DNA of 64,000 nt from Ophiodon elongatus. Taxonomy: Eukaryota; Chordata; Actinopteri; Perciformes; Hexagrammidae. Within the stretch, counting starts at the first letter, position 1, and every line of letters starts with the position of its first letter. Positions 38,700-50,428 of this stretch are shown piece after piece. The stretch is from NCBI GenBank assembly GCA_016806645.1, contig JACSYO010001315.1, positions 1,525,501 to 1,589,500 on the forward strand. Direction: 5' to 3'. The translations under genes and the position numbers were made by a program. The notes beneath the pieces were generated by a model. It worked only from the letters and a program-made list of their open reading frames with translations, was not told the DNA's origin and searched no databases.

Positions 38700-39530
38700 T
38701 ATTGGAAATCAATATTCTCCATTTGATGGGGGCCTCACTTGCTTTCGGAGCACGTGATATAACAGTTCGACTACGGTCAAAGCTCTGACATTTTCAACTT
38801 CTGTCATCATTTCGTCCCCGTCTCTTGTTCCTTTGAAGAGGAGCTTTTTGATGGGCAGCGCCCACTCTACCGGTACAGGAGGAAGAAGAGGAGGCAGGAA
38901 GTCTAAACTGTCAAGAAAAGTTCCAGTTTGAACAGGAACTGTCTTCAGTGACTGAGTCCAACCACACACCTATAAAGACGGTGCATACAGTTAAGCTGAT
39001 TCTAACCTTAGTTACAGCGACTGTAATCAATATTTACAACCCCACAAAGAGTTATCACCTGACTCTGAAGTTCCCTTAGCCCCTCCTGAGCTTTTTTTTT
39101 CTTTTCTTCTTTTCGTTTTTCGGTTGTCAACTTTACTGTTATAGGACCCTCACCACTTTCACTGCGTTGTTTCCGGTCACAGCAGGCAGCTGTTTTTAGC
39201 TAGTAACCCTCAATGACACTGTATGCAGCTAAGCTAGCTAAAGAGCCAGATATTTCCCCCAAGAGATTGTGGAGATAAACAAGAACAAAGGAGAACTAAA
39301 AGAGAGTATTGAATTTACATTCGCCAGGCAGGTAGCCAAAAACACAGCACCGCAATGTTGCTCCAGTAAATAACAGTTATTGGAAGTGTAAATTGGCAAC
39401 TGTTAGCTAACAAGCTCGCCCTATCAAGGTTATTACTAATGTCTGCGTTTACAGCTCGTTTTCGCTGCCCCCAGGTGGTCAAAAATAATTACAGGTTGAA
39501 GGTAATATCCAAATAGCCCTACCTTTTTAC
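38700..39530. repeat. probable dispersed fish repeat
   Basis: The plus-strand order AGAGATTGTGGAGATAAACA, AGGAGAACTAAAAGAGAG, CAATGTTGCTCCAGTAAATA, AAATTGGCAACTGTTAGCTA, GTTATTACTAATGTCTGCG and GCTGCCCCCAGGTGGTCAAA resembles an interspersed teleost sequence with a 'TTGGCAACT...GCTGCCCCC...GGTCAAAA' end. Extent on the left is uncertain. The 86-aa minus-strand frame at 38709-38969 has no recognisable domain. Confidence 0.4.
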
Positions 39531-39660
39531 ATTGCATTTAATTCAACGAAAAGGCTGCTACCAATTAGTCAAGCAGTCACTCAACCTTATCTAGTTACCT
39601 TTCCGATCCAAAAAATTACCCTGGATGTGAATAGACTATTCATGGAGAGGAACTGTGAAT

Positions 39661-39760
39661 ATCCATCCATCCATCCATCCATCCATCCAATAATTCCTGT
39701 CCTCATCCTGTACAAAGCAGAGAGGGGTGGAGTCCATCCCAGCTCACATTGGGCCATTTA
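39661..39760. repeat. (ATCC)n tract with fragment of a dispersed repeat
   Basis: Seven ATCC units (39661-39688) are followed by sequence containing AGTCCATCCCAGCTCACATT and GGGCCA. That parallels GAGCCGATCCCAGCTGACAT, CGGGC in the element at 62091-62464, so this looks like a short fragment of the same family. Rex3 and related elements end in GATG/ATCC tracts, which may explain the microsatellite. Confidence 0.6.
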
Positions 39761-39869
39761 CAGGTGCTTTTTACCTTTGGTCAAGGCCAGGCTACCTGAT
39801 TCCCCCCTGTTTACATTCTTCTGGCTTCAGCTTCATGTTCAATGGATAAATACAAGAGTGGTAACAATC

Positions 39870-39930
39870 TTCTCATCCAACAAGAATACCAATAAGCGTA
39901 TTTCTCAAAATGTAGGACTATTTCTTTAAG
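39870..39930 (-). repeat. end fragment of the TTAGCTTAGCATAAAGACTGG repeat family
   Basis: AATAAGCGTATTTCTCAAAA followed by TGTAGGACTATTTCTTTAAG matches, in reverse orientation, the end of the family seen at 5335 and 60640. Confidence 0.45.
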
Positions 39931-40283
39931 ATTACATGGAGGAGTAATTGTTAAAAAGGTTTATTTGTTGTGGGTCTTCCGGCTTGTTAGCAGCTTGCCG
40001 GTCACAAGTTACAGGAAAGTCACTTCTGAGTTATCTTTATTTAGTAATATACGGTATTGTATTTTGTTTGTCATTTACAGAGCCAGAGGAGATTAAAACC
40101 AAAATACATGATACATTTAACACCATAGAAATGCTGATTTCAATCTCTAACCACAAATAAATAAAATGTATTAGATGTACACTTTACTCGAAAAAATATT
40201 TTAGTTCAATAAATAAGGGGGGCCCGGAGCAATGTTCTTCAGAGGGGCCCAACTTCCTGTATATGCCCTTGCTGAGACATTCC

Positions 40284-40286
<3 letters not shown>

Positions 40287-40327
<41 letters not shown>
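40287..40327. repeat. (AC)n microsatellite
   Basis: About 20 AC units in intron 1. Confidence 0.95.
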
Positions 40328-40329
<2 letters not shown>

Positions 40330-42613
40330 GCTCAGCAAATAAATGAAAGTAGGAAAGGTAATTTCATAGATGCTTTGTAACATTAATCGTCCCAATTTAA
40401 TTCAGTTAAAGTGACAAATGTGGTCTGTTACTTATTCCAGCAGCTTTGCACCGCATGGTAATGGGATAATAATGCTAATGGTTCAAGCTGGTCTCATAAA
40501 ATTTTGTGAAATGAGAAATGTCTTCAAATGCAAATATATACACAGTGTACCAAAAGGTAAGTCAAAAGCATTTGCTCAAAGGCAAAGAGTGCGTGAAGGA
40601 GGCAATCGTAGACTCTGTATTACTAACACAGGAATAATGCAGCGTGGTCAAAGTGGTTTCATGGTTACGTATTTATTTTGAACTGCAAAGACCCAGGTTC
40701 AGTTTAAGTAAAGTGAAGTCTAAATATTTAAACTAATAGTTTACACATTACACGATGACTGAATCCGAACCCCAACATTTTTTCTGTCTCAACCTTATCC
40801 TAAACAAAGGAGAGTCGGCCTAGATAAAATGTACTGTACATTAACATGAGTAACTGTTAGTCAAGCTTTTCAAATGCTGAACAAAAGTAAAGTGTTTGAA
40901 TTAAACTACATGCCACAGACTTCATTTCATGCTGGAGAAACATTATGTTAACATAATTTGTGCCAACAACAAATGATTTGTCTTTAAAAGTTTGGCTCAT
41001 TTTACAAAACATCATAAAATATTGCAATTATTATCTGAATCTTTTCCATATATCCCCAAAGGCCTCTGTTTAACAAATGCACTCATGCTTACTCTATCAT
41101 AAGTTGTATCAATTAAAACCACTGCAAATAGAAAAGGCAGAAACTAAGACTTTCTCAATTGGTACAATAGTTGCATATTTTCCTGAAAAACTCTTGGCTA
41201 TTTAATATGTTGTATATAACTGTGTTAATACAGGTGTTTGACAACATTTCAAAAACTCCAAAAGCTGAAATGCATATCTGAGGGGTTCTCTCCAAAAGTT
41301 CTGAGACAACTTTCACCAGAGTAAAGGGACAATTTGCATAAGTGACAGTATACCTGCTGACCAAGTCCCTCGCTATGCAAAAATGACTATGGCTGGGGGG
41401 TTAATGAAATTTACCTGCCTGGAAAGTAAGTGTATCGTTTGAATTCCAGATACATTTTATGTAAATGCATGGCTTCAGTTGGTTCCTTATCATAGTCTTA
41501 TTCCTGCCGAACTCTGGGCTTTTTTTTTAAGGTTATCTGCTGCTTATTTTCTGGAATTTCTCTGAAAAAAATGAAGTGGCTTAGTTTTGATTTTCAGTCA
41601 GTTGCACAGTATATTTGTTGCGGTGAAACCTGATCATTGCTGAGATGAAAACATTGAATGGAGCCTGCAGCAAAAAAAATTGAATTTATAATGTGATCGA
41701 ATGTGAAATGTGGATTTCAATCCAAAATGTTTACAAAGAGGTGGATTTTTGGCCATGGCCTGGTCCAAATCATGCTCCATGTTTCTATGAAGGCTGCGTG
41801 TGGTGGCTGTATTCTAGATGAGCTCTGGCCCAAGTCATATCTAAAAAAAAAAGCCTCGTCAGCTTGAGTTGTGCCTGTATTGTGGCAGCCAGATTCGGAT
41901 GGGTTCATCACCAATACCCATGGTGGTACGTGGGCTAAAATATAAACTCGGGCCAGCACTGAACCATCACTCAGCTGCTATCTAGGTATGCCAGATGCAA
42001 GTGTGTGTCCTCCTCATCCACTTTAAATCCAACCAAATTCTCAGACATGCCCTTGTGGCTATGTGCACGCAAATACTCCAAGTCTTAGCCATGTCTGGGC
42101 CAAAGTGTGTGTTTATGAAGACAGCTCAGAGCCGTGACTGAATAATATAAAGAATGTGTCGTTAAGCACAGCTGTTTTGTGTTAGAGATTTCCACATCAG
42201 TGGACTTGCAATGTATCGAGATACTTGCTGCAAAGAAAAGAAAAGTGAAAAAAAGTGCTGAAACCTCAACTCAACTGGCCTGAGGACGCCTAACATGCAT
42301 TGATGTGAAATCCCATCAGCGGACTCTTTAACACTGGAAACCACCTGCATTCTGTAGAGCGCTAAATCTATTACTGATAATCATATTTTATTCCAGGACA
42401 CAGCAAATGCAGTGCACACGAAGAGCTTTCAAGCACTTTAAAATGAAATAGGACATTACATACAACATTATCGTAATGGAGACCATAATTGAACCCTGAG
42501 GACACACATGCTTGACCTAGATCACTCAGCCTGGCCCACAAACTACACTGAAAGTGGAGGGAAGTAAGTTCTGGGGGTCAGGCTGAACTAAGAATATGCT
42601 GCTGAGCTCTTAC

Positions 42614-42998
42614 CCAGGTGGAGGGTGAGGTTGACAGAACTGGGGTGCTGGATGCCATAATACATGGACTGGCTCTGCCACCATGTGTTCTCCTCATTCC
42701 TGTGGAAGTCTGTCAGGAGGCTGGCATTGTGGCTCAGGTCCGGATCTGACACGTCACAGTGGTGGCATGAGCGCGTCGAGCCAGTCTGCATGCAGTAATC
42801 CTCAGGTGGGGAGCCGCACACATTAGATGTCACCACAGTGCGATTGAAGGCAACGTTCTCAAACTTGGGCATGCAGCGGCTCGGGATGCCCTCATCAAAG
42901 CAGGAGTCCATTGCGGCCCAAACAAGGAGGTGGCAGTGCAGATGAACAAAGAGTAGCAGGGCCAGGAGAAGAGAGTTCACAGAAAAGGATGTTTCCAT
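42614..42998 (-). CDS. lamc3: lamc3 exon 1: signal peptide and start of laminin N-terminal domain
   Basis: It encodes residues 1-128 plus the first base of codon 129. Residues 5-28 are strongly hydrophobic (LLLALLLFVHL, then HLLVWA), a signal peptide with likely cleavage near WA/AMDSC, the position where mature laminin gamma chains begin. The LN module follows, with family landmarks CMPKFENVAFN, CGSPPEDYC, a CHHCD cysteine cluster, TWWQSQSM and the SSVNLTLHLG strand. N-glycosylation sequons are visible at N52 (NRT), N91 (NAS) and N123 (NLT). The start codon is the first ATG before the signal peptide and has G at both -3 and +4, a good initiation context. The exon ends CTGG before the donor GTAAGA (phase 1), so the frame reading on to SSAAYS is intronic. 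Whether an untranslated exon lies further upstream cannot be told. Confidence 0.93.
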
Positions 42999-43450
42999 GT
43001 CTAAAAGCGCTTCGAATTACATTCACACTTCACACACAAACTTTCACAGTCATACACTCTGATGCAAAGACGCAAACGCATGCAGACCCTCACTTGAGAG
43101 AAGTAATCCAACAACAAGAAATAAGTCCAGACTGTGGGCTTTGTTTGTCTACTCTGTCTGCCCTAACGCTGGTGAGTCTCTCCAACATGTGTTCTCCCTT
43201 TGTGGAGTGGAATGAAGTTTGTGCAAGAACTCCTCTCATCAGGGGCAGCAGGAGTCAGACAGAGGAGGGACAGGGGTGGGGGCGGGAAGGTAGAACAGTC
43301 CATGAAAACTTCTCCACCTGCTGGTCAACACAAGCACCGCACCACCCACTATTAGCTTCAGATGTAAAGCAGAGTGAGCTAATGTCGTTTGACAGGGAAA
43401 ACATTCTCTACCATCTTTAAATAATACTAGAGTGAGGTTGTTACACCTCT
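42999..43450 (-). promoter_or_regulatory. putative lamc3 5' UTR and proximal promoter
   Basis: This is the sequence directly upstream of the lamc3 start codon. On the gene strand it contains a TATTTAAA motif (43416-43423) about 420 bp before the ATG and a GC-box-like CCCGCCCCC (43278-43286) about 280 bp before it. Such motifs occur by chance at this size, and no initiator or transcription start can be fixed, so the assignment rests mainly on position. Confidence 0.3.
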
Positions 43451-46400
43451 GGGCATTGAGGTATTGAGTATCAAAGCACCTGCATTCAGCGCTTTCAGGA
43501 ACGCAAAATATCATCGATATGGTGATAAATGCACTTGGCAGTTGGCCCTGCAGCTGGATGTTCTGGTAAATGCTGACTGTAGTGATTCACAGTGTAAGAC
43601 TGGAGGTGCTAAAACTGTCTGGAATATTTCAGCAGGCACGCACGGGTCATCTCCATAAAGAAATGTCGCTCAGGGGAGTTCTGCGACCTAAAGGGACAAT
43701 TTATTTGCAAAAATAGAGGAGTGAAGCAGCTGCACTGCTTTTTCAGCAATATCCACTCAAGGCCCAGCCACCGTGAAAGTGAGAATTGGTTTGCATATCC
43801 CCGTGATTCATACGAACTGCTCGGCGTCTAATGCGACCCATCCACCAGTGTCTGATTAGACTTATCCATGAATTAAAAGGTAGGGAAACAATGACAAGTA
43901 ATTGTAAGTCATCACCAATATACACAGATCAGCTATTGGTGGGAATGCTAGCATGTTATATATTCCAACAGTTTACAGTGAAAAGTAGAGGCATTGGAGA
44001 CCATGGTCACCACTCCTCTGCAAATCTACTCGTTAATGGTTGGATCTTTGTCTGTGTAACAGACAATTTTAATCAGCTGGTGGTCACCACGACCAATTTT
44101 GTCCAACCTCAATTCTTTATCTGCTGGTTCGATTGTGGTAATAGTCACATTGTTCCATCGCTGGTAATGTTTTGCAGTCACGTTTTATGTGTTTCAAAAT
44201 AAAGACATACTTTAAAGCTGCTACATTTTCAGAGCATACCTAATATTGAGGGATTGCCTCCACACGGCTCTCAAAATGGCGACGTCCGCTCCTGCGACAG
44301 GCAGCAATCGGAGCTAACAGCAAGAACAGTGCAAACAGCAGCAAGAGTCCTCACAGAGCTAAGTGTCGACCTGGGGGGCCGTGGGTCAGGGCGGAGTTTT
44401 CAGAGTTAACCGCAGTATGAGAGTGTAGAGCCGTGCAGACGACATTGTCAAAGGTTTATAACACCTCCCACAAGTGATAAATTCAACATACGGTTGTGGA
44501 GACCGACAACTAATAATCTGTAATTCTGTGCATTCTAATCCTCTTTTTGGTAACGATTTTACTGTCACCGAATCCCTTTAGAAATTTGACCCAATCACCC
44601 AGAAAACTCGTGAACATTTACAGTGACGGCACGAATCAGCACTAGTACATTCTAAATGATGATTGGATCAATGTTGACATGGGGGTGTTTGAGATGAGGG
44701 AGAGGGAGAAAAGGAAGAACAACAAAAGAAAGTAATATGAAGACAGATAGCGTGAGACAGAGAGGGACAGGTAGTATGGACAGACACATTTAGATGCTGT
44801 ACATTTATGATCCCGGTGGGATTTACGGCAAAGTCTTTCCCATATCTCCTTGTGATTGCCTTGATTTATTGGGGCTCTATCAGTACTCAGGCAGGGACAT
44901 TGTAAAAGGGACCACATCAATTTGCAGTGAAATCCTCTGCTGGCTTTGGATGAGAGCAGACTCGCCGTCAAATCTGTTTGTTGTGTGGATCAGCCATTAT
45001 GATGAATAATCTAATGCCTCTGCAAAAACACTTTTTATTCACTAAGGAGGTTCATTATGACACCACCTGTATGCCACGTGCAGTATGAGAGAACACAACT
45101 GTTGCAATGGAAGACAATGTGTTTGAACAATATGCAAAAAAAGATAATTGTATTCACTGAGCAAGGAAGGGAGATGTGGAAAAATTTTATTATTCATCAG
45201 AAACTGGCAGTGCAGTTTTTTCTTGAGGGCAGCTGCAGATGAGTTGGCCTGTCTAGGTCTGTTGAATCAGCATGATACTGCAGAATTCATCCGCCGAGAA
45301 TAATGATTTCGATGTAACCTGTGACTCATCCGGGAAGCTGTAGAATCAAATTCTTCCCCACAAAAAATTCAATCAACAGAGTTGTATTCTTGACTTCAAA
45401 ATTGTAGGCAGTATTTGAGTTGGGTGAATGAGCTCAGCATGGGGCCTGTAGAAACTAGGGGGAACGTCTGTAAAGCACCCAAGAGTATACTATTGCCTGG
45501 GACCCCCTACTGTTTCGAAACCATTCAGACAAGCAGACCACAAGGCTGCACAGAAGAGAGACCACACACTCCGAGCAGGAGACTTTCCTGGCTTCATACT
45601 AGTTCTCTTCGAAAGTCACATGTATAATATACCCGCACTACGATATCAATCTAGTAACATACAACTCGTGTACATATAGTTGCACTTTTTCTGAAATCAG
45701 TGTCACAAAACACATGTCTGACGCCCGGCTGGCTGGATATATGTGTACCAGACCACGGCCAGCTCCTTTTGAACCCCTGCCTAAACCAGTGATTAAACAA
45801 AGTGTCTGACTCTCATGATACGCTGGTCCCAGCCTCTCTGCAACTGAAAGTGAATATGGACAGAATGTTGATTTCCGATGGAGTTTGTTTTAAATGAGAT
45901 AATTGTCAGTCTGTTCATACTTCAGATTTCTTATCATCCATCATTTTTGTCTGCTTTAACCATACTGTTTTCTGTTCTTTGTTTTATTTTGCGCTGACAT
46001 CTTTCTCCCCCGGTGCCATGTCACACTTCAAACTTCCTCTCTGCCCTCCCACATTCTCTGCTCCTTTTCCCTCTGCATCTTACATCCTTGTCTCCCCTTC
46101 TCTCAATGCCAAAGATCCTTTAGCCTCCACCTGCCACCTACCCCTTTCATGCCGCAGATTGGAGCAGCGGGCTGTCACCATGTGAAGCTCGCTGCACCGA
46201 GACTAGCAGGTACGGCCTCCTTTTCATGATGCCACAATGTCGTAGCGATGAGTTACGCTTTCAAACAGTGATTTGATGTCACAGCTGTCAGCGCTCCACT
46301 TTGCAATGCAGGAGGCAGCTGCCATATCCCTGCAGGGAAAGCTTTATCTGACAAAATAATGAGCGCTGCACAAGCGCCACGTCGTCACAAAGATTTCCTG

Positions 46401-46543
46401 GCATCACACACCTTCATGGAAGTTCTGGTAAAGAGTGAACAAAAAAAAAAAAAAACGTTTTTGCATTTATGTATAACAACTCTGTTTATACTGTATGACT
46501 GTATTTAATTATGTTTTGGTTGCAACAGTGTCACACACAAAGC
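43451..46543. other. upstream intergenic stretch, no gene seen
   Basis: No open frame carries a recognisable domain. A short GC-richer patch at 44265-44440 (CAAAATGGCGACGTC, AGCAAGAACAGTGC) looks repeat-like. A CT-rich stretch lies at 45990-46160. The largest frame (123 aa at 43831-44202) has no recognisable features. Confidence 0.6.
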
Positions 46544-46630
46544 TGGGAATATTTAGGCACACCTGTTTTTGTAACAACATGTGAACATTTCACATGTTGT
46601 TACAAAAACAGGTGTGCCTAAATATTCCCA
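46544..46630. repeat. perfect 42-bp inverted repeat, 3-nt loop
   Basis: The left arm (46544-46585) begins TGGGAATATTTAGGCACACC and the right arm (46589-46630) is its exact reverse complement, ending AATATTCCCA. The loop is CAT (46586-46588). Outside the arms, pairing stops (C against C). The perfect arms mean a young structure, a snap-back/template-switch product or a sequencing or assembly artefact. The 3-nt loop is too tight for a typical microRNA precursor. Confidence 0.95.
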
Positions 46631-46924
46631 CGGGCTAAATATTATGAATGGAATGCGGAATAATACTCAGATATTAATGGAAAATTCTGGGTGTTACTTA
46701 AATTCGGTTCATTGTGGTTGACTGTGTTCACAGTATAGCTGTCAAAGGGGGAGAATCACTCAACCTCTGAGAACAGTTATGCCTTCTGTGGCACTTTGAA
46801 TTCACTGGCTTGCTTGATCCACCTGGGCTCACCTTTTGTCCGTTTCCTCCTCGTTGGTGGACGGTGGGAATTTACAAATGTTTTGTTTTTGTTCTTTTGA
46901 GTAGACAAAAACAACCACCCACCC

Positions 46925-46925
<1 letters not shown>

Positions 46926-46983
<58 letters not shown>

Positions 46984-47025
46984 CACACACATCACACACA
47001 TCACACATCACACACATCACACATC
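46926..47025. repeat. compound microsatellite (AC)n plus CATCACACA repeats
   Basis: A run of about 28 AC units (46926-46981) passes into irregular units of the form CATCACACA/CATCACA up to 47025. Open frames of alternating HT or CV residues here are artefacts of the repeat. Confidence 0.95.
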
Positions 47026-47191
47026 AGGCTGTTCTCATACACTGGTTGTAGCTATTCTTACGAAAAGTAATGCACTATAATTCATACGTAACGATAATGC
47101 ATAATCCTACATTATCAATTTGTATGTAATCCATCCAGGAAGGGTGACGTGGTATAAAGAGCGACAAAGGTTGTATTGGTAGGGGGTCAGG

Positions 47192-47300
47192 CAGGGGCGG
47201 ACTGGGGGGAAAAAGTGGCCCGGGAGTTACTGTCAGACCGGCCCATTTAAAGGATTTAAAGGATTTACGTTTTGTTGCCGGTGCCATGTTGCCGGCTCGC
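47192..47300 (+). mobile_element. hAT-like transposon end fragment
   Basis: CAGGGGCGGACTGG at 47192, followed by GTGGCCCGGGAGTTACTGTC and AGACCGGCCCA, matches the start of a common hAT-type nonautonomous element (CAGGGGCGGACTGG terminus). A partnering end with an 8-bp duplication could not be found, so it is probably truncated. Confidence 0.45.
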
Positions 47301-47529
47301 GCTCAAAAATGGCTTAGTCTGCGAGCGAGTGACGCAAGTGTTGAGTAGGCTAGAGTGAGTGACATTTAATAACACCTAAAACAAAGTTAGACTGACGGAA
47401 GAGATTAGATGAGTAAAGAAGATGGAAACCATGAGTGTGAATACAGATCGCGAGGAGTAGTATAAATGTCAGTCAGTGATTATTGACTTTAGGTATTCGA
47501 GTAAATTAAACATCGGGGTTTTCCCCGGT

Positions 47530-47830
47530 ATCCCCTATGGCCATCCCACCCCTTGGGTCAGGGTGGAGGTTTTGGTCTAAAAACACCAGACTTTCACCCA
47601 GAAGACCACTGTTAGTGCACCATGTGAACCCCAGAAGTCAATGTTGATTTATTAATCTCATAACTATTGTGCTTAAATAACGGCACTTCTGTAGTTATTT
47701 TAACGCAAACCACAATTTTTTCCTAAAGTAGCAATTGTGTTACCTAAACACAGCAGGGGCTTGCACAAGTGCGGCATTCAGTCATGATCAGTTGGTCAGT
47801 CAACCGTCGCACACTGTAACATTGCACCCA
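47530..47830. repeat. probable dispersed fish repeat
   Basis: ACACCAGACTTTCACCCAGA and TTTTAACGCAAACCACAATT, TTTTTCCTAAA resemble a teleost repeat with an 'AACGCAAACCACGATCTTTTCCTAA'-like core. Diverged; boundaries approximate. Confidence 0.4.
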
Positions 47831-47859
47831 CTCAAAAGAGTCATATTTCAAGATTTCTG

Positions 47860-48020
47860 AGTAGGGGATCAATTCCATGTCTCCAGGTCCCCAGCTGATG
47901 TTCTACACCACCAGACTTGGTCTTCACAGCTGATCATCAAGAACCAGAGAGAGAAAGACGATTAGATTGCAGAAACAGATTTTAAGTTGCGGAGAAACAA
48001 AGTTTACAAATTGAAACATG
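47860..48020 (-). repeat. local repeat family E, copy 1 (inverted)
   Basis: On the minus strand this reads AACTTTGTTTCTCCGCAAC, then CTCTCTGGTTCTTGATGATC, AGCTGTGAAGACCAAGTCTG, GGTGGTGTAGAACATCAGCT and GGGGACCTGGAGACATGGAA. The same ordered blocks occur at 49120-49290 and 50900-51070 in the plus orientation. Confidence 0.6.
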
Positions 48021-49119
48021 TTCACACTGACTCACTGTGTCCAGAAAGCTCCAGATATAGTAAGAGTGTTTTAGTCTGAAGGACTTTGGCTTAAATCCTG
48101 AATAATATTAGGCACAGTTTACAAATTAGTTAAAAATACAGTAGCACATATCACATTCTAGCACGTAATTTCTGTTATCACTTTAAAATACTCATATATA
48201 GTATGTAACTGCTCTGTTTATTTACTCCTTGTCTTTGTCTACTCACCCAACATTATTTTAGTATTATTTTATCATTTCATATAAAAGTCACATACATTGT
48301 TGTCATATGATGTCATTATTATTACTAATAAAAAATATCCAACATTTACATATTTATGATATGGACCGTGCCTGCCGCCCAGAGACTCCTGAGATAATGG
48401 GGAAGAGATTTATCTGCCACTCTTAGGTGCTGCAGCAGCGGCAGCTGCTGAACAGGGTGGGCAGAATATTCATTAAACACACACACATCAGGGTCAACAC
48501 ACCCAGGCCGGCTTTTACTACCAGTTTACCACCATGAAACTGGAGGCCCTACAAGGCTGTAATCCTCACAGTAATCTGCTGAGCGGCAACAACATCAACC
48601 TCAACAGGGGGAGAACATGCCACAGGTCTGAATTTATCAATAAACAAGATTTACACGCAACAAAACATACCATCCTCCCTGTCAACAATTTGGCTACAGT
48701 AGGAATGAAATTGGCAGTACTGCAGCTTAGCCTGCAAACTAAGACTAGCAAAACAGTTTGCAGCCACAAATCAATCACACTAAACTATTTTTCTATTGTC
48801 ACTCGCGCAGGAGACACAAAAACATTTTTTGTCTCGTACTCGTTTCTCAAAGATGCCTGGTTCAACTCCAAGATGACAAATGACTCAGTTAACTCCAAAC
48901 AACATACTAAATACAAGTTAATATCCAATTATAGATGGCCATCCTTCTCTGTTTTATACTGGCATACCTCCTGATCCCTCAAAACCTTGACACCAGGTTT
49001 CAGTTTAGTAAATGTTTAAGTGTATGGATTAGAACATTTTGAATTGGTTATTTCCTTCAAAAACACAGATAGCCAAAAACCCGAACCCAATGATGAGATA
49101 TCAACGTGAAAATATCACG
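48021..49119. other. no gene seen; 146-aa frame of unknown nature
   Basis: A plus-strand frame at 48534-48974 encodes 146 residues. I recognise no domain. Codon use is ordinary AT-rich, there is no plausible splice context, and a 70-aa frame overlaps it on the other strand. A remote LINE origin is possible but unsupported. The preceding stretch 48360-48480 is AT-poor and not obviously repetitive. Confidence 0.5.
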
Positions 49120-49290
49120 GTGTTTCAGCCTGTAAACTTTGTTTCTCTGCAGGTCGATGAAGATAAAGTTTCTGCAGCTGCAATCTGATCACTCGCTGGT
49201 TCTTCATTGGTCAGCTGTGAAGATGATCTAGTGGTGGAGGACACTTGTTAGGGACCAGGAGATGTGGATTTCATTTCAACTATGACTTAT
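49120..49290 (+). repeat. local repeat family E, copy 2
   Basis: GTAAACTTTGTTTCTCTGCA, CTGGTTCTTCATTGGTCAGC, TGTGAAGATGATCTAGTGG and AGGGACCAGGAGATGTGGAT follow the order of the other two copies. Confidence 0.6.
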
Positions 49291-50428
49291 ATAACCATAA
49301 ACTTTAGATGCCTATGAAACCAACTATTGGGCCACGAATGTACTTGAAGGAAATGTGATAATGAACGATAAAGAGTGGGCCGAGAGTCCTATTTAATCTG
49401 GCATGCTGATTATCCATGATGCCACAACCTTGAATATACTGCGCCATCAGGCCTGTCATTTTAAAGACAGACATCCCAGGGCGTGACTATTACCACGTAT
49501 GGCGTGATAATAGCAGGAGTCCAGAGTCACTGACTTGTAGCAATGCCCTTATGTATGAGCCATTCAGATGGAAAATAACCAATCATCTGTGACCTGAGGT
49601 CTAGGCTACCCATTTCCGGCACAGTACATGCTAAATGGAGCAGTACATCATGAGCAGAGAAGAGGTGTGTGTCGAACAACACAGACAAAACCACCTGCTC
49701 ACATGCAGGAGTCAGAGATGCACAAATAAGTCAATGACTAAAGCTGTATGGCTGAATAGAAAATAATCATGAGAATGGTGTTTTGGCATCAAAACTAATG
49801 AATGTCTGTTACCAAGAGAACAGGGAAACAAAAAATGTTGGAACAGTCACAATCATCTGTCATGTTCACTCTCAGCCAATAATTAGATTTGATTTCATAC
49901 AAAAAAGTCATACGTACAAAAATTAATTTTAATGTGGGTGTTCCAGTGAATAAAACACAGGAATGCTTTCAAGCCGTCACAATGCGAAGTCCATGTTTTT
50001 GCTTCTTCCGATGAAGAATGGGAAAAAAAGACCAACTGCAAGCCAAGTAAACAAACGTGGGCAATGCTGAGGAATGCTAAAAATCTAACGGAGACATGAC
50101 AACAGGTCAATCACCGCTATTCAAAGAACTGTAAGAGCAGTGTTTTTAAGGGTTGAAATTACTTGTTTTATTTGCTTTTTGGATTTGACTGGATGTGATG
50201 GTGGTGATCTTCAGGTGTGTAGGGACAAGCAGCACTTGGATCAGCTTACTGATTAATGGTACACAGCTATTGTTACACAAATCAGAGAAAGACAATGTCG
50301 TGCACTGGTGGACTCATGTCAGTGCCAAGTCGACCAGTGCACCAATGTTTGATCAAATAAAATGCAAAAGTGCCCTCTATGATCCCCCTATGGTAGATAA
50401 ACTGTGATGAAATACTGCACTTCCATGT
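49291..50428. other. no gene or repeat recognised
   Basis: AT-rich upstream sequence with short chance frames only. Confidence 0.5.

Larger units (their letters stand above)
35551..42613 (-). other. lamc3 intron 1 (7.1 kb)
   Basis: It runs from the GTAAGA donor of exon 1 to the CCACAG acceptor of exon 2. It holds the probable repeat at 38700-39530, the ATCC/dispersed repeat at 39661-39930 and the CA microsatellite at 40287-40327. The stretch 40200-40265 (GGGGGGCCCGGAGC...CTGTATATGCCC) resembles the end of a hAT-like element. I see nothing in 35560-38690 or 40330-42610. Large first introns of laminin genes often contain enhancers, but none can be shown here. Confidence 0.8.
1..42998 (-). other. 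lamc3: lamc3 transcription unit, 5' portion (exons 1-5; continues past left edge)
   Basis: Five minus-strand coding exons form one continuous reading frame with consensus splice sites. The introns are 7.1, 15.5, 2.6 and 16.3 kb, followed by a fifth that leaves the window. The protein is a secreted basement-membrane laminin gamma chain; the LN domain is known in the family to mediate laminin network polymerisation. Against remembered human sequences the chain fits gamma-3 better than gamma-1: CGSPPEDYC, NASLLTDFH, YSASC followed by KTYG, RPGDDER and LLISLDRLNTFGD are all closer to gamma-3. About 392 of the roughly 1,570 residues expected are encoded here, so the coiled-coil arm and most EGF repeats lie off the left edge. 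Splice boundaries come from sequence and homology, not from transcripts. Introns are full of transposon remnants in both orientations. Confidence 0.9.

Noticed and set aside
42911..43420. 169-aa plus-strand frame overlapping lamc3 exon 1
   Set aside because: It is antisense to the exon and its 5' flank, has no domain, and exon 1 on the minus strand explains the coding signal.
46544..46630. microRNA precursor
   Set aside because: Arms pair perfectly and the loop is 3 nt; typical vertebrate precursors have bulges and larger loops. Kept as a hairpin of unknown origin.
46777..47070. open frames made of alternating His/Thr or Cys/Val
   Set aside because: They translate the AC microsatellite.
48534..48974. 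146-aa plus-strand frame, considered as a LINE N-terminal fragment
   Set aside because: Only a vague resemblance of one short stretch to LINE endonuclease starts; no catalytic motif and no adjoining RT.
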